The notes: generated by a model from the letters alone, not told the origin. Positions 28,288 through 39,029 are shown, counted from the first letter of the stretch. The stretch: DNA of 64,000 nt from Pseudomonas sp. ML2-2023-3 (GCF_037055275.1 NZ_CP146343.1:1770501-1834500), one strand, 5' to 3'. Numbers and translations are program-made.

Positions 28288-29280
28288 TCAGGCCTTGGCC
28301 GGCTCCAGCGCGTTGAGTGTTAATTCTGCCTGAGTGACAGCATCGGATAAAAGGTTCAACTGCGCGGTGGACTGCTCCTGGGTTATGGCCTTTTTAAGTT
28401 CGGCGCGGCGCATGGCCAGCTGGATTTTTGCGCGTTTGAGTTCTGCGGTATTTGCAGCGGGCACAGTCACTGACACCTCGGCAGCAGGCTCCAGTTGTGC
28501 CAGTGCGTGTTCGGCAGATTCAAACTGTTGCTGCAGGGTTACAAGCTGGGATTGCTGTTGTGCCGTTGGAGGGTGGCCGAACGCCTTGAGCGACTTGTTC
28601 AGTTGGGCGCGTGCCATGGCGAGTGTGACCTTGGCTTTTTTAAGCGCTGCGTCATTGAGGTTGGACAGTTCTGCCCCCGGGCTATCCGGGCGTGTGCCAC
28701 TGGCAGTTACTGCTGGTGGGCGCTGGGCCCGCGCGAGGCGTTCAGCCTGTCTGTGTTGCTCTTCGCGGCGCAGACGCTCGTCACGTACTTCATAGCGTCC
28801 GCGTGCATGGTCACGCTTTTGGTTGCGGGCGTTGTATTGCACTGAGTCGTGAGCGAGGCCACCGACAATCGGGATTACATTTGCAGGCAGGGGGCGCATT
28901 TCTATGCAGTCAACCGGGCAAGGGGCTACACAGAGGTCGCAGCCGGTGCATTCGTCGACAATGACGGTGTGCATGAGTTTGGCCGCGCCCAGTATGGCGT
29001 CAATCGGGCAGGCCTGAATGCACTTGGTGCAACCGATACATTCTGCTTCGCGAATGTAGGCCACTTGCGGTGGGGCTTCACCGCGATCGGTATCCAGTTG
29101 CAGCACAGGAATGCTGAGCAAGTGGGCCAGTGCGGCAATGGTTTCGGTTCCACCAGGGGGGCACTTGTTGATTGCCTCGCCTTGGGCAATGCCTTGCGCA
29201 TAAGGTTTGCAGCCGGGATGGCCGCACTTGCCGCATTGAGTTTGCGGTAATAAAGCATCAATACGTTGAATCAGGCTCAT
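28288..29280 (-). CDS. RnfB/RsxB-like iron-sulfur protein with long C-terminal extension
   Basis: A 330-residue protein. Residues 1-50 carry the N-terminal cluster motif of RnfB (CGKCGHPGC), and two ferredoxin-type [4Fe-4S] motifs follow ([12 protein letters not shown] and [12 protein letters not shown]). The membrane anchor of a full RnfB is not visible. From about residue 170 the protein is Ala/Lys/Gln-rich with two related helices ([16 protein letters not shown] and [16 protein letters not shown]). No rnfA, C, D, G or E lies nearby, so it is an orphan ferredoxin-like protein rather than part of a visible Rnf complex. It sits between metG and nth. Confidence 0.8.
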   Translation of the reverse strand: MSLIQRIDALLPQTQCGKCGHPGCKPYAQGIAQGEAINKCPPGGTETIAALAHLLSIPVLQLDTDRGEAPPQVAYIREAECIGCTKCIQACPIDAILGAAKLMHTVIVDECTGCDLCVAPCPVDCIEMRPLPANVIPIVGGLAHDSVQYNARNQKRDHARGRYEVRDERLRREEQHRQAERLARAQRPPAVTASGTRPDSPGAELSNLNDAALKKAKVTLAMARAQLNKSLKAFGHPPTAQQQSQLVTLQQQFESAEHALAQLEPAAEVSVTVPAANTAELKRAKIQLAMRRAELKKAITQEQSTAQLNLLSDAVTQAELTLNALEPAKA

Positions 29281-29424
29281 GGTGTGATCAGTCCAGCTAC
29301 AGCGGGTCGCATCTGGGCGACACTCAACATGCGCAGAAAAAATAAGGGCGTGCGGTCAAGGTCGGTCGGCTCAAGCGAATGCGGCTGATTATCCGACATG
29401 ACGGGGAGGGCGGCTACTGATGAT

Positions 29425-29458
29425 CAGCGTCTGGTGGCCTGCTGGCCACCAGACGCTG
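29425..29458. terminator. Hairpin downstream of metG
   Basis: A perfect 15-bp stem (29425-29439 with 29444-29458) and a four-base loop, beginning about 15 nt after the metG stop in transcript direction. There is no U tract, so it may protect the 3' end or act as a partial terminator. Confidence 0.55.
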
Positions 29459-29472
29459 CGAGGGGGGCGGTG

Positions 29473-31524
29473 TTACTTGATGCGTTGACCTGGTTTTGCG
29501 CCGCTATCCGGGCTCAGCAGGTAGATTTCTTCCCCGCCAGGGCCGGCAGCCATCACCATGCCTTCGGACATGCCGAAGCGCATTTTGCGTGGCTTGAGGT
29601 TGGCAATCATCATGGTCAGACGACCTTCGAGCTCGGCCGGATTCGGGTATGCACTTTTGATCCCCGAGAACACGTTGCGTTGCTCGTCACCAATATCCAG
29701 CGTCAGGCGCAGCAGTTTGTCGGCGCCTTCAACGGCCTCTGCCTTGAGGATCAGCGCCACGCGCAAGTCCACTGCGGCGAAGGTATCAAACTCGATCTCT
29801 GCGGCCAGCGGTTCCTTGACCAGTTCGCCGTTGCCCTGCGGGGCAGCGCTACCGGTGTCGGTCTGGCTTGCAATCAAATCTTCTTTCGAGGCATCTGTCA
29901 TGGCTTGAACCTTGACCGGATCGATGCGGGTCATCAGCGGCTTGAAGGCGTTTAGCTGATGATTGGCCAGCAACACGTTGTGATCGTTCCAGATCAAAGG
30001 CTCAACGTTCAGGAACGCCTCGGCATCGGCTGCGAGCACGGGCAATACCGGCTTGAGGAAGATGATCAGTTGGCGGAACAGGTTGATGCCCAGGGCACAG
30101 ACAGCCTGAACTTCATCTTGCTTGCCTTCGACCTTGGCCATTGCCCAAGGAGCCTTGTCGGCAATCCAGGCGTTGGCGCGGTCAGCAAGCGCCATGATTT
30201 CACGCATGGCGCGCGCAAAGTCGCGGGCTTCATACGCTTCGGCAATGCTGGGTGCGGCGGCCAGGAACGCTTCGGTCAGTTCGGGTGCAGCATTGCCCTC
30301 GACCATTACCCCGGCGTTGCCCTTGTGAATGAAACCTGCGCAACGGCTGGCAATGTTGACCACTTTGCCGACCAGGTCGGAGTTGACCTTCTGAACGAAG
30401 TCTTCCAGGTTCAGGTCCAGGTCATCGACGCCGCGGCCCAGTTTGGAGGCGTAGTAGTAACGCAGGTATTCCGGTGCCAGGTGGTCCAGATAGGTGCGGG
30501 CCTTGATAAAGGTGCCGCGGGATTTGGACATTTTCTGGCCGTTGACGGTCAGGTAACCGTGAACGTTGATGGCGGTTGGCTTGCGATAGCCTGCGCCTTC
30601 GAGCATTGCCGGCCAGAACAGGGCGTGGAAATTGACGATGTCCTTGCCGATGAAGTGGTACAGCTCGGCGGTGGAATCCTTGGCCCAGTACGCATCGAAA
30701 TCCAGTTCAGGACGGCGTGCGCAGAGGTTCTTGAAGCTGGCCATGTAGCCGATTGGCGCATCCAGCCATACGTAGAAGTATTTGCCTGGGGCGTCCGGAA
30801 TCTCGAAACCGAAGTACGGCGCATCACGGGAGATATCCCACTGTTGCAGGCCGGCATCCAGCCATTCGGCGATCTTGTTGGCTACTGCATCTTGCAGGGC
30901 GCCGCTACGGGTCCAGCTTTTGAGCATGGCATCGAAGTCGGGCAGCTTGAAGAAAAAGTGTTCGGAGTCCTTGAGCACCGGAGTGGCGCCAGAGATTGCC
31001 GATTTCGGGTTTTTCAGATCCGTGGGTGCATAGGTTGCGCCGCACTTTTCGCAGTTGTCGCCGTACTGATCATCCGTGCCGCATTTAGGGCATGTGCCCT
31101 TGATGAAGCGATCGGCCAGGAACATTTTCTTTTCCGGGTCGAAGTACTGGGTGATCGAACGGGTAGCGATATGCCCGGCTTCGCGCAGCTTGATGTAGAT
31201 CGCACTCGACAGCTCACGGTTTTCTTCGGCGTGGGTCGAATGGAAATTGTCGAAGTCAACGAGGAATTCGGCAAAGTCGGCGCTGTGTTCAGCCTGGACG
31301 TTGGCGATCAGTTGCTCGGGGGTGATGCCTTCTTTCTCGGCGCGCAACATGATGGCCGAGCCGTGGGCGTCGTCCGCGCAGACATAAGTGCATTGATTGC
31401 CGCGAAGTTTCTGGAAGCGCACCCACATATCGGTCTGGATGTACTCAAGCATATGGCCAAGGTGAATTGAACCATTGGCATAGGGCAGGGCGCTGGTGAC
31501 GAGGATCTTGCGTGGCTCGGACAT
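29473..31524 (-). CDS. metG: Methionyl-tRNA synthetase
   Basis: A 683-residue class I synthetase that charges tRNA(Met). The HIGH motif appears as HLGHM, the KMSKS loop as [10 protein letters not shown], and the zinc knuckle has two CxxC pairs (CPKCG, CEKCG). The C-terminal 110 residues are the dimerising tRNA-binding domain ([11 protein letters not shown] ... FSGIKS). Length is that of the enterobacterial type. It is divergent from apbC, sharing a 180-bp promoter gap. Confidence 0.97.
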   Translation of the reverse strand: MSEPRKILVTSALPYANGSIHLGHMLEYIQTDMWVRFQKLRGNQCTYVCADDAHGSAIMLRAEKEGITPEQLIANVQAEHSADFAEFLVDFDNFHSTHAEENRELSSAIYIKLREAGHIATRSITQYFDPEKKMFLADRFIKGTCPKCGTDDQYGDNCEKCGATYAPTDLKNPKSAISGATPVLKDSEHFFFKLPDFDAMLKSWTRSGALQDAVANKIAEWLDAGLQQWDISRDAPYFGFEIPDAPGKYFYVWLDAPIGYMASFKNLCARRPELDFDAYWAKDSTAELYHFIGKDIVNFHALFWPAMLEGAGYRKPTAINVHGYLTVNGQKMSKSRGTFIKARTYLDHLAPEYLRYYYASKLGRGVDDLDLNLEDFVQKVNSDLVGKVVNIASRCAGFIHKGNAGVMVEGNAAPELTEAFLAAAPSIAEAYEARDFARAMREIMALADRANAWIADKAPWAMAKVEGKQDEVQAVCALGINLFRQLIIFLKPVLPVLAADAEAFLNVEPLIWNDHNVLLANHQLNAFKPLMTRIDPVKVQAMTDASKEDLIASQTDTGSAAPQGNGELVKEPLAAEIEFDTFAAVDLRVALILKAEAVEGADKLLRLTLDIGDEQRNVFSGIKSAYPNPAELEGRLTMMIANLKPRKMRFGMSEGMVMAAGPGGEEIYLLSPDSGAKPGQRIK

Positions 31525-31705
31525 GGGGCTCGGCTACTTGATGAGACGGTGGTCGGCCACTATAAAGCGCCGAGCGATATATTTCACCCCGTGGCGGTGT
31601 ATCTGATCGTTTACGCTGATTTTGACTGTTTCGAAAGCCTGCTTCCGTTGGTCTATTACAGGTACGATAGCGACCTGTTTTACTCAGTCTTTACGGGAGT
31701 TGCCC

Positions 31706-32800
31706 ATGAGCGCAGTCAATCGCGCAGCGGTGGAGGCCGTCCTTCGCCAATACACCGACCCTTATTTGAATCAGGACCCGGTCAGTGCCGGATGCATTCG
31801 TACCATCGAGATTCAGGGCGAGCGCGTCAGTGTTCAGCTTGAGCTGGGCTATGCCGCTGGCTTGTTCAAGAGCGGTTGGGCGCAAGTGTTGCAAACGGCT
31901 ATCGAGAATATGGATGGCGTTACCTCGGCCAAGGTCGATATCAGCTGTGTGATTTCGGCGCATAAGGCGCAGGCGCAAATCCCGGGTCTGGCCAATGTGA
32001 AGAACATTGTGGCAGTGGCCTCCGGTAAAGGCGGTGTGGGCAAATCCACGACCGCTGCCAATCTGGCTCTGGCGTTAGCGCGAGAAGGTGCGCGGGTGGG
32101 GATCCTGGATGCGGATATCTATGGTCCGAGCCAGGGAGTCATGTTCGGCATTGCCGAAGGTACTCGGCCAAAGATCCGTGATCAGAAGTGGTTTGTGCCC
32201 ATTGAGGCTCACGGTGTTGAAGTGATGTCGATGGCTTTTTTGACTGACGACAACACGCCGATGGTCTGGCGCGGCCCGATGGTGTCGGGTGCGCTGTTGC
32301 AGCTTGTGACGCAAACGGCCTGGAATGACCTCGATTACCTGGTCATTGATATGCCGCCGGGTACCGGCGATATCCAGCTGACGCTGGCGCAAAAAGTCCC
32401 AGTGACCGGTTCGGTGATCGTGACTACCCCGCAGGACCTGGCTTTGCTGGATGCACGCAAGGGTGTCGAGATGTTCCGCAAGGTGAACATTCCGGTGCTG
32501 GGCGTGGTGGAGAACATGGCGGTCCACATTTGCTCGAACTGTGGTCATGCAGAGCATCTGTTTGGCGAGGGCGGTGGCGAGAAGCTGGCGACGCAATACG
32601 GCGTTGAGGTATTGGCCTCGTTGCCGCTGTCGATGGAAATTCGCGAGCAGGCCGATAACGGCAAGCCAACAGCGGTTGCAGATCCCAATAGCCCGATTGC
32701 GTTGATCTATCAGGAATTGGCTCGCCAGGTAGGGGCGCGGATTGTTCTGCATGAAGCGGCTTCGCAGGCCATGCCGACCATTACTACCACTGACGACTGA
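31706..32800 (+). CDS. apbC: Mrp/ApbC iron-sulfur cluster carrier ATPase
   Basis: A 364-residue P-loop scaffold. An N-terminal MIP18 (DUF59) domain of about 90 residues is followed by the deviant Walker A GKGGVGKST and the CxxC cluster site CSNCGH. The family binds and transfers [4Fe-4S] clusters. The open frame extends 28 codons upstream, but MSAVNRAAVEAVL preceded by GGGAG is the standard start. It is divergent from metG and followed by a REPIN. Confidence 0.93.
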   Translation: MSAVNRAAVEAVLRQYTDPYLNQDPVSAGCIRTIEIQGERVSVQLELGYAAGLFKSGWAQVLQTAIENMDGVTSAKVDISCVISAHKAQAQIPGLANVKNIVAVASGKGGVGKSTTAANLALALAREGARVGILDADIYGPSQGVMFGIAEGTRPKIRDQKWFVPIEAHGVEVMSMAFLTDDNTPMVWRGPMVSGALLQLVTQTAWNDLDYLVIDMPPGTGDIQLTLAQKVPVTGSVIVTTPQDLALLDARKGVEMFRKVNIPVLGVVENMAVHICSNCGHAEHLFGEGGGEKLATQYGVEVLASLPLSMEIREQADNGKPTAVADPNSPIALIYQELARQVGARIVLHEAASQAMPTITTTDD

Positions 32801-32817
32801 GTTGTGACGCAATACCT

Positions 32818-32921
32818 GTAGTCGCTGACGAGGTACGAGGCTGCGATAAGGCCCGCAGGGCCTTCAAAAATGGGGGCCGATACGCAGCCCATCGCCGCCT
32901 CGTGCCTCGTCAGCGACTACA
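32818..32921. repeat. REPIN, diverged
   Basis: Arms 32818-32848 and 32891-32921 are inverted repeats of 31 bases with two mismatches. They begin with the same TGTAGTCGCTG as the repeats at 5208 and 59231. The interior contains GATAAGGCCCGCAGGGCCTT, which is shared with the repeat at 38279. Confidence 0.8.
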
Positions 32922-32948
32922 AAATCGTGCCCGGGTTTATTGCAGGCA

Positions 32949-32983
32949 TAAAAAAACCCCGCTTTTAAGGGCGGGGTTTTTTA
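32949..32983. terminator. Terminator between the REPIN and the cold-shock gene
   Basis: AAACCCCGC-TTTTAAGG-GCGGGGTTTT with A and T runs on the two sides; it ends transcription of the cold-shock gene and probably of apbC. Confidence 0.88.
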
Positions 32984-32998
32984 CTGGATCAGTACAAG

Positions 32999-33208
32999 TT
33001 AGATAACTTGAACTTCCTCAGCTTGCATGCCTTTCTGACCGCGGGTAGCGATGAAAGAAACCTGTTGGCCTTCTTTCAGGCTTTTGAAGCCGTCGGATTG
33101 GATTGCTTTGAAGTGAACAAACAGGTCGTCACCGGATTGTGGAGTGATGAAGCCGAAGCCTTTTTCATCGTTGAACCACTTAACGGTACCAGTTTGGCGA
33201 TTAGACAT
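32999..33208 (-). CDS. Cold-shock protein (CspA/CapB family)
   Basis: A 69-residue single cold-shock domain with RNP1 KGFGFI and RNP2 DLFVHF. It binds single-stranded nucleic acid and acts as an RNA chaperone. The ribosome binding site AAGGAG is 8 nt before the ATG. A long upstream region suggests the extended leader common to cold-shock mRNAs, but I cannot identify the regulatory fold. Which of the several Pseudomonas Csp paralogues it is cannot be told from sequence alone. Confidence 0.93.
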   Translation of the reverse strand: MSNRQTGTVKWFNDEKGFGFITPQSGDDLFVHFKAIQSDGFKSLKEGQQVSFIATRGQKGMQAEEVQVI

Positions 33209-33560
33209 GGTGTAACTCCTTGAACAAAGATAACTGCGACGCAGGAAAAGCCCTGGCCGAGACTGAGTGCAAAGAGCAGGAAAAATTCTTGGAGATGGTT
33301 GGATCGAAATTCAACATATCGTGTAGAGATTCTCAGTGACACAAGCAGCACAGTGGCGCCACCTTAACGCTTTTTTCCGAACGTGCAAAGGGTCTTTGCG
33401 AAGGTTTCTCTAAAAACGTGACTGACGGTTGCCCTCACAGCCTGTATTCACGGCATCTACAGCTATTTTCGATATTTTTGCCCCAGACTTTTGAACCGGG
33501 CCCTAGGGGGCGGTAAGATGCCCGACAGAATTTTCTACCTCGCTATTCAGGACACCCGCC
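33209..33560. other. Intergenic region csp-dcd
   Basis: A 352-bp divergent gap. The half next to the cold-shock gene probably encodes its long leader; the half next to dcd carries its promoter. No additional gene is supported. Confidence 0.4.
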
Positions 33561-34127
33561 ATGAGCATCAAACCAGACAAGTGGATTCGCCGCATGGCGC
33601 AAGAGCACGGCATGATCGAACCTTTCGTCGAGCGTCAGGTGCGTGAAGAAGGCGAGAACCGTCTGATTTCCTACGGCGTATCGAGCTACGGCTACGACGT
33701 TCGTTGTGCAAACGAATTCAAAGTGTTCACCAATATCAACTCGGCGACCGTTGATCCGAAGAACTTCGACGCGGGCAGCTTTGTTGATGTCACCAGCGAC
33801 GTCTGCATCATTCCGCCCAACTCCTTCGCTCTGGCACGCACGGTTGAGTACTTCCGTATCCCGCGCAACGTGCTGACCATCTGCCTGGGTAAAAGCACCT
33901 ACGCTCGTTGCGGCATCATCGTTAACGTGACGCCGCTTGAGCCTGAGTGGGAAGGCCACGTAACGCTGGAGTTTTCGAACACCACGACATTGCCTGCCAA
34001 GATCTACGCCAACGAAGGCGTGGCACAAATGCTGTTCTTCGAGTCCGATGAAGAGTGCGAAGTGTCGTACAAGGACCGTGGCGGCAAATATCAGGGCCAG
34101 CGCGGCGTGACCTTGCCACGCACCTGA
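33561..34127 (+). CDS. dcd: dCTP deaminase
   Basis: A 188-residue trimeric enzyme converting dCTP to dUTP for thymidylate synthesis. It carries the family segments [13 protein letters not shown] and the catalytic Glu region [18 protein letters not shown]. Length is standard for the dUTP-releasing proteobacterial type. ATG follows a weak purine stretch. It is monocistronic or followed by the small gene at 34221. Confidence 0.96.
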   Translation: MSIKPDKWIRRMAQEHGMIEPFVERQVREEGENRLISYGVSSYGYDVRCANEFKVFTNINSATVDPKNFDAGSFVDVTSDVCIIPPNSFALARTVEYFRIPRNVLTICLGKSTYARCGIIVNVTPLEPEWEGHVTLEFSNTTTLPAKIYANEGVAQMLFFESDEECEVSYKDRGGKYQGQRGVTLPRT

Positions 34128-34220
34128 CGAACAGAGGGAATTCTTGAGCGATAAAGCACTCTATTGAGTGTATTTCCGGTTACGCATCCAGCGAGCCGGA
34201 TCATCGCTCAGGAGTGCCTC

Positions 34221-34427
34221 ATGAAGATTGATCCGAGTATCCGCGCCCAACTGGCAAACCTTGAGCCTAATCAGGTAGGGGTGCTGGCGTGGTCTTTGCT
34301 TGCCTTCCCACAGTTGCATGCAGGTGGCATCCCCGGCCAGCCTGATCCCGATTCCCCGCAACCGATCGAACCCGAACCGGGCGTGCCAACGCTGCCTGAC
34401 GAGCCACCGCCTGCCCCGATTGCGTGA
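34221..34427 (+). CDS. Small proline-rich hypothetical protein
   Basis: A 68-residue protein preceded by a good AGGAG site 6 nt before its ATG. The first half is an amphipathic helix region (MKIDPSIRAQLANLEPNQVG); the second half is rich in Pro, Glu and Asp (PDPDSPQPIEPEPG). No signal peptide is convincing. I do not recognise a family. It lies 93 bp after dcd on the same strand. Confidence 0.5.
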   Translation: MKIDPSIRAQLANLEPNQVGVLAWSLLAFPQLHAGGIPGQPDPDSPQPIEPEPGVPTLPDEPPPAPIA

Positions 34428-34454
34428 ATATTGACTTGCCCTGAACCGGTCGGC

Positions 34455-35576
34455 TCAAGGCGAAAGCAGATAGCCGCTGCGGTAAGTGTCGCGGCCCGCC
34501 ACGTGGGCTATCACCATACCTGCAGTGGCCATTCGCCGAAGTGAACGGGCGTAGAGCAACCCCGGGTGGGTGCAGTAGACCGGTGTGAGCCGGTCGTTGA
34601 TCGGGTCAATGATTTCGGCAATCAACTGTCCAGCGCTCAGGTAGTCGCCTGGCTTGGCACTGAATACCAGCAAGCCGCCCACAGGTGTCGCCACGGGCTC
34701 CACACCGCCCAAGGGGGTTGCGGGGTAGAGCAGGGGCGGCAAAGGCCCGGGTTCGCCGTCAATCGCGCCAAAATCGATCATGTAGTCAATCAGTGCCTGA
34801 CAGTCGTGCTCTGCATGCGCGTGGCTGACGTCACCCAGGCCGCGCAACTCCAGGGTCACGGAGATGCTGCCCTGCGGAATCGCGAAGCAGTGCTCGAAGC
34901 GCTTCTGTAGTTGCCACCACAGCAGGGTGAAGCACTCGTCGAACGAGAGTCCGCCGGAGTCTGTCGCCAGCAAGCTGGCTTGAGCGCCGAGATAACGGGC
35001 CAGCGGTTCGAACTGCAACCAGGCCTCTGGCGTGGTGTAAAGGTGGGGCACCGCCTCATAGTCGCAGTGCAGATCCAGCACCACATCGGCATCGCAGGCC
35101 AGGGTCTGCAGAATCAGGCGTTGCGAGTGCAATTGCGTTATTGGCACCTGGGCCGCCAGCGACTTGCGCAAGTGACAACGAATCAGCTGCAGGTTATGTG
35201 CAGGGTCATTGGTTAACTGACCTTCAAGCTCGTCACCGATTTGCTCACTGAGATCGAGGAAGTTGCGGTTGAAGTTCTGCCCGCTTTGCAGCTCGTAACG
35301 GCCCAGCGGGATATCCATCAGCACTTGGTCCAGACCGGCCGGATTGGCCATCGGTACCAGCAAGATTTCACTGCGCAATCGTCCTGCTGCTTCCAGTTCA
35401 GCCAGGCGCTGCTTGAGGTGCCACGCAACCAGCATGCCGGGCAGTTCATCAGCATGCAGCGAGGCCTGGATATAGATCTTGCCCCGAGGGTGGGCGGGGC
35501 CGTAATGAAAACTGTGGATATGCCGTTCAGTGCCCGGAACAGGTGCCAGCAATGGGTGAATTTGATGTCGCTGCAT
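34455..35576 (-). CDS. Succinylglutamate desuccinylase/aspartoacylase-family deacylase
   Basis: A 373-residue zinc hydrolase of the AstE/AspA (M14-like) family. The metal ligands are in LHADELPG (HxxE) and DLHCDYEA (second His). It is not the AstE of the arginine succinyltransferase operon, since no ast genes are nearby. The substrate is likely an N-acylated amino acid or similar amide; this is inferred. Convergent with the small gene at 34221. Confidence 0.8.
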   Translation of the reverse strand: MQRHQIHPLLAPVPGTERHIHSFHYGPAHPRGKIYIQASLHADELPGMLVAWHLKQRLAELEAAGRLRSEILLVPMANPAGLDQVLMDIPLGRYELQSGQNFNRNFLDLSEQIGDELEGQLTNDPAHNLQLIRCHLRKSLAAQVPITQLHSQRLILQTLACDADVVLDLHCDYEAVPHLYTTPEAWLQFEPLARYLGAQASLLATDSGGLSFDECFTLLWWQLQKRFEHCFAIPQGSISVTLELRGLGDVSHAHAEHDCQALIDYMIDFGAIDGEPGPLPPLLYPATPLGGVEPVATPVGGLLVFSAKPGDYLSAGQLIAEIIDPINDRLTPVYCTHPGLLYARSLRRMATAGMVIAHVAGRDTYRSGYLLSP

Positions 35577-35696
35577 GGTGACGTCCTTGTAGACCGGGTG
35601 AGAAGGCCAGGCAGTAGCGTTGTGTCCCGTCAGTTCAATCCAAGCACATTCCAGCTGGCCTACAGATTATTTTTGCGCCTGTGCCATCAAGCATAA

Positions 35697-35725
35697 GCCC
35701 TCTCCAGCTGTGTGCAGGAGAGGGC
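35697..35725. terminator. Hairpin downstream of the penicillin-acylase gene
   Basis: GCCCTCTCC pairs with GGAGAGGGC around an 11-base loop, about 14 nt after the stop on the minus strand. The T content after it is low, so terminator activity is uncertain. Confidence 0.45.
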
Positions 35726-35738
35726 CGCTTCGCAGCAA

Positions 35739-38201
35739 TTACTTACCCGGAACCAGGGTAAGGCGGGTTTTACCGTAGGTTTTTTCGAAGTTCTGCGGTT
35801 GCATGGGGAAGCCGAGGTACTGGCCCTTTAGCCACGGGTCTATGCCGTCCGTGTAGTGCGCACTGGCCGGGTTACTGGATTGGCCCGTACTGTTTTGCCC
35901 CATCATCGGTTCGATTTGCCCGAAGTCGACGATCATGCGCATGGCAGGGATCAGCGTAACGTCGAAATTTGATCCGGCGACGCTGTAAGCCGCGGTGTTG
36001 AGCGTGGTGTGATCGCCCCCTGCCATGACCGGCCCGCGAACCGTCTGGCCACTGGCATTGCGCCACTGATATTGATGCAGCTTGCCCCACTGCCATGCCC
36101 TGCGATCGCTGCCCATCAGGCTGTCACCGGCGTTGATGGCGCCCACCAGGGTGCGGGCCAGAATGGCCGGCTTGTCTTCTTTTAGCGGGGTCCGAATATC
36201 GTCCCAGAAGGGGCTGTCTTCACGGCCCAGCAAGTGGTCTGCCACCGCCGAGTAGGACAGGTTGCTGTTGGCAATGAATGCCTTCCAGCTGGCGCTGCTC
36301 TCTGGCCCCAATTCATCAAGGAAGAGCTGGCGGGTACTTTCCTGCAAAAACAGTTCATACAGCGCCGCATCGGCCGAGGTCGGGCTGAGTTTGCCGTCAA
36401 AGGCCATCAGTCGGCCGAGGGCTTCGCGGGCCTTGGCCTGATCGGTCGCGGGCAACCCTGCGATCGCCTGCTTGAGTGGCAGCGCCATCCCGGGGGCGGT
36501 CAGCATGGTCTTCAGCTTGGTCGCGAACAGCGTGGTTTGGTCGTATTGCATCGCGATCATGCTGCGAGCGTCCTGTTTGCCGCTGCCTGCCAGTTGCGCA
36601 AGGCGCTCACTGCGTTCAGGTGACAGCCACGAGTTGGACAGTTGCATGCCGTAGCCATAGGCGGCAGTTCGCTGGTTGGCCGTACCCAGCCAGCCCTGGG
36701 CCGGGTCCTGGTCGTAGGGGTGCAGCATCGGGTCGGCGTAACCCTCCCAGTCGTAGCGGCTGTCCCAGCCCGGTGACGGGAACAGGCCAAGGCCCTCGCG
36801 TCGGTTCGGATAGAGACCGGTCACCTGCCAGCCAATGTGACTGGCGTCGGCGTACAACAAATTCAGGGCCACAGCGCGTATTTCGCGGCTGGCATCCGAG
36901 GCTTTTTCGCTGTTCTGGGCGCGGGACAGGTCAAAGAACGCATCCAGGGTTTTGTCACCCTTCAAGTCCGGGGTTTGCAGGGCAAGGCCAAGGCTGCTGT
37001 TCAGCGCATTGGGTGTGCCTACCGCGCTGTTGAGCAGCGGCCCGTGGCGGGTTTCGTAAATGACCTCGCGTACCGGGCGCTGGCCTTTGACGAAAAACGT
37101 TTCGTTGCGCACCGTCGCCGGCAGCCATTTGCCGTCAGCAAGGTAGTACAGGCTGCTGCCTTGGCGTTTGAGCTTCTCCAGGAACACGTCCTGGTTATCC
37201 CCCATCGCCATGCTCATGCCCCATGCCACTTTGCCATTGAAACCGGCAAACAGCGTAGGCAAACCCGCGATGGTTGCGCCCGCAGCCTGATATTTCGGAG
37301 CGCGAATCTGTACGTAGCTCCACGCCGAAGGGACGCCGATGGGCTGGTGAATATCGTTGGCCAGCAGGCTTTTGCCGCTGCGGCTGCGTTGCGGGCCAAT
37401 CGCCCAGCCACTCGACGCCGTGACGCCGGGCAGGCTCAGTTGGGTGATCTGCTCCAGAGTCTGGGTCAAGGGGCTCAAACCTTGCAGTTGGCTACCCAGG
37501 GCAAGGCCTTTGAGCTTGTCTGCTTCGCTGGTGGGCAGGGCTTCGTTGGGGTAGGTCGGCATCAGCCACGGGAGTTTGTCCGTGCCGACTTTTTGTGCAA
37601 GCGCCAGGGAGTTGAGTTCTTCTTGCAGATTGGTCGACATCCCGAAGTTCAGCAGGCTGAAAATCAGCGCCGAGTCTTCGGGTTTCCAGTACTCGACTTT
37701 ATAGCTGGCGTGCGCCAGATCGGCCGGGAGCTTGTCGCGATAGCGGAACAGATAGGCGTTGACCCCGCGGGCATACACCTCGAAAAACTGCTTAAGGCGC
37801 GGGGATGCACTCTTATAGAGTTCGTCAGCGTTCTTTTTCAGATTGATGGTGCGCATCAGCCGGTCGGTTTCCAGGGCGTCGGCACCGTTCAGCTCGGCCA
37901 GTCGACCCTGTGCCAGCAAGCGCAGGCGCACCATCTGGCTGATACGGTCACCGGCGTGCACATAACCCAGGGTGAACAGGGCGTCATGAAAGCTGCTGCT
38001 TTCGATCAGCGGCATGCCCTGGCTGTTGCGACGAACCGACACATTCTGCGCCAGCCCTTTGAGCGGCTGCATGCCAGAGGTAGGTACCAGGCTTTGAGTG
38101 GTCTGATTGTTAATCTGGCAACCGGTCAAGCCCAGCAGGCTGACCACTGCCGCGGCAACGCCGAACCGGGGTAGAAAATGAGTAAGGGCTGGCGAGGCCA
38201 T
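35739..38201 (-). CDS. Penicillin-acylase-family lipoprotein (Ntn hydrolase)
   Basis: An 820-residue Ntn-type amidase precursor. The N-terminus is a lipoprotein signal with lipobox LTGC. After an alpha domain and linker comes [16 protein letters not shown], aligned with the GSNNW-type cleavage site where Ser becomes the N-terminal nucleophile; here the preceding residue is Ala instead of Gly. LLANDIHQP follows as usual. Relatives include QuiP and PvdQ, which cleave acyl-homoserine lactones or siderophore precursors, but those are not lipoproteins. The substrate is unknown. The start at 38201 is chosen because it yields the signal peptide; the frame is open 23 codons earlier. Confidence 0.85.
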   Translation of the reverse strand: MASPALTHFLPRFGVAAAVVSLLGLTGCQINNQTTQSLVPTSGMQPLKGLAQNVSVRRNSQGMPLIESSSFHDALFTLGYVHAGDRISQMVRLRLLAQGRLAELNGADALETDRLMRTINLKKNADELYKSASPRLKQFFEVYARGVNAYLFRYRDKLPADLAHASYKVEYWKPEDSALIFSLLNFGMSTNLQEELNSLALAQKVGTDKLPWLMPTYPNEALPTSEADKLKGLALGSQLQGLSPLTQTLEQITQLSLPGVTASSGWAIGPQRSRSGKSLLANDIHQPIGVPSAWSYVQIRAPKYQAAGATIAGLPTLFAGFNGKVAWGMSMAMGDNQDVFLEKLKRQGSSLYYLADGKWLPATVRNETFFVKGQRPVREVIYETRHGPLLNSAVGTPNALNSSLGLALQTPDLKGDKTLDAFFDLSRAQNSEKASDASREIRAVALNLLYADASHIGWQVTGLYPNRREGLGLFPSPGWDSRYDWEGYADPMLHPYDQDPAQGWLGTANQRTAAYGYGMQLSNSWLSPERSERLAQLAGSGKQDARSMIAMQYDQTTLFATKLKTMLTAPGMALPLKQAIAGLPATDQAKAREALGRLMAFDGKLSPTSADAALYELFLQESTRQLFLDELGPESSASWKAFIANSNLSYSAVADHLLGREDSPFWDDIRTPLKEDKPAILARTLVGAINAGDSLMGSDRRAWQWGKLHQYQWRNASGQTVRGPVMAGGDHTTLNTAAYSVAGSNFDVTLIPAMRMIVDFGQIEPMMGQNSTGQSSNPASAHYTDGIDPWLKGQYLGFPMQPQNFEKTYGKTRLTLVPGK

Positions 38202-38278
38202 GGCAAAGCTCCTGCGGGGGGATGTGTCATCGAAAGCCGCTACGTTAGTGAGGCCGATGACACCGTGCAAGCGCTATC

Positions 38279-38371
38279 TGTAGCCGTTTCCGCAGGCTGC
38301 GATAAGGCCCGCAGGGCCTTCAAATTCATAGAGCCGCTGCGCGGTCCGTTGCAGCCTGCGCCAGCGGCTAT
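38279..38371. repeat. REPIN, degenerate
   Basis: TGTAGCCGTTTCCGCAGGCT at 38279 and its imperfect complement ending at 38371 flank an interior that contains GATAAGGCCCGCAGGGCCTT, as in the copy at 32818. The arms differ from each other at several positions, so this is probably an old copy. Confidence 0.7.
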
Positions 38372-38387
38372 GCAAAGCCTGATCGGG

Positions 38388-39029
38388 TTACTTGGGCGGG
38401 TTGATTTTATCCACCAGCGCGTAGGCCCGTTCAGTGGCCGGGCGTGCCTTGATGCGCTGGAACCACACCTTCAGGGCCGGGAAATCGTCCAGGTTCTGGC
38501 CTTGCCACTCATGGGGCACGATCCACGGGTAAATCGCCATGTCGGCAATGCTGTACTCGGCCCCGGCCACAAAGTCCCGACCCTCCAGCTGTTTGTTCAA
38601 GACACCGTACAGGCGGGCCGTTTCATCGGTGTAGCGCTTCATCGCGTACGGGATTTTTTCCGGTGCGAAACGATTGAAGTGATGATTTTGTCCGGCCATG
38701 GGGCCCAGGCCGCCCATTTGCCAGAAAAGCCATTGCAGGGCCATCTGCCGACCGCGCAGATCCTTGGGCAAAAATTCCCCGGTTTTTTCCGCGAGGTACA
38801 ACAAGATAGCGCCGGACTCGAACAGCGACAGCGGTTCGCCGCCGTCGGCCGGAGCCTGGTCGACAATGGCAGGGATGCGATTGTTTGGGGCGATCTTCAG
38901 GAAGTCCGGAGCGAACTGTTCATTTTTACCGATGTTGATCGGGTGAACCTTGTAGGGCAGGCCAGCTTCTTCAAGAAACAACGAGACTTTGTGGCCGTTG
39001 GGCGTGGTCCAGTAATAAAGATCGATCAT
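38388..39029 (-). CDS. Glutathione S-transferase (Ure2p/YfcG-YghU type)
   Basis: A 213-residue GST. The thioredoxin-fold N-domain carries TPNGHKVSLFLEE, the active-site motif of the nu-class disulfide-bond reductases YfcG and YghU, with ESGAILLYLAEKTG closing the domain; an all-helical C-domain follows. Such enzymes reduce disulfides or peroxides with glutathione. The ATG at 39029, preceded by GGAG, is chosen over an in-frame start 53 codons earlier. Confidence 0.88.
   Translation of the reverse strand: MIDLYYWTTPNGHKVSLFLEEAGLPYKVHPINIGKNEQFAPDFLKIAPNNRIPAIVDQAPADGGEPLSLFESGAILLYLAEKTGEFLPKDLRGRQMALQWLFWQMGGLGPMAGQNHHFNRFAPEKIPYAMKRYTDETARLYGVLNKQLEGRDFVAGAEYSIADMAIYPWIVPHEWQGQNLDDFPALKVWFQRIKARPATERAYALVDKINPPK

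Noticed and set aside
29959..31470. 503-codon open frame opposite metG
   Set aside because: Antisense shadow of metG; no motif and no ribosome binding site.
36837..38174. 445-codon open frame opposite the penicillin-acylase gene
   Set aside because: Antisense shadow in GC-rich DNA; the sense strand has a lipobox and enzyme motifs.
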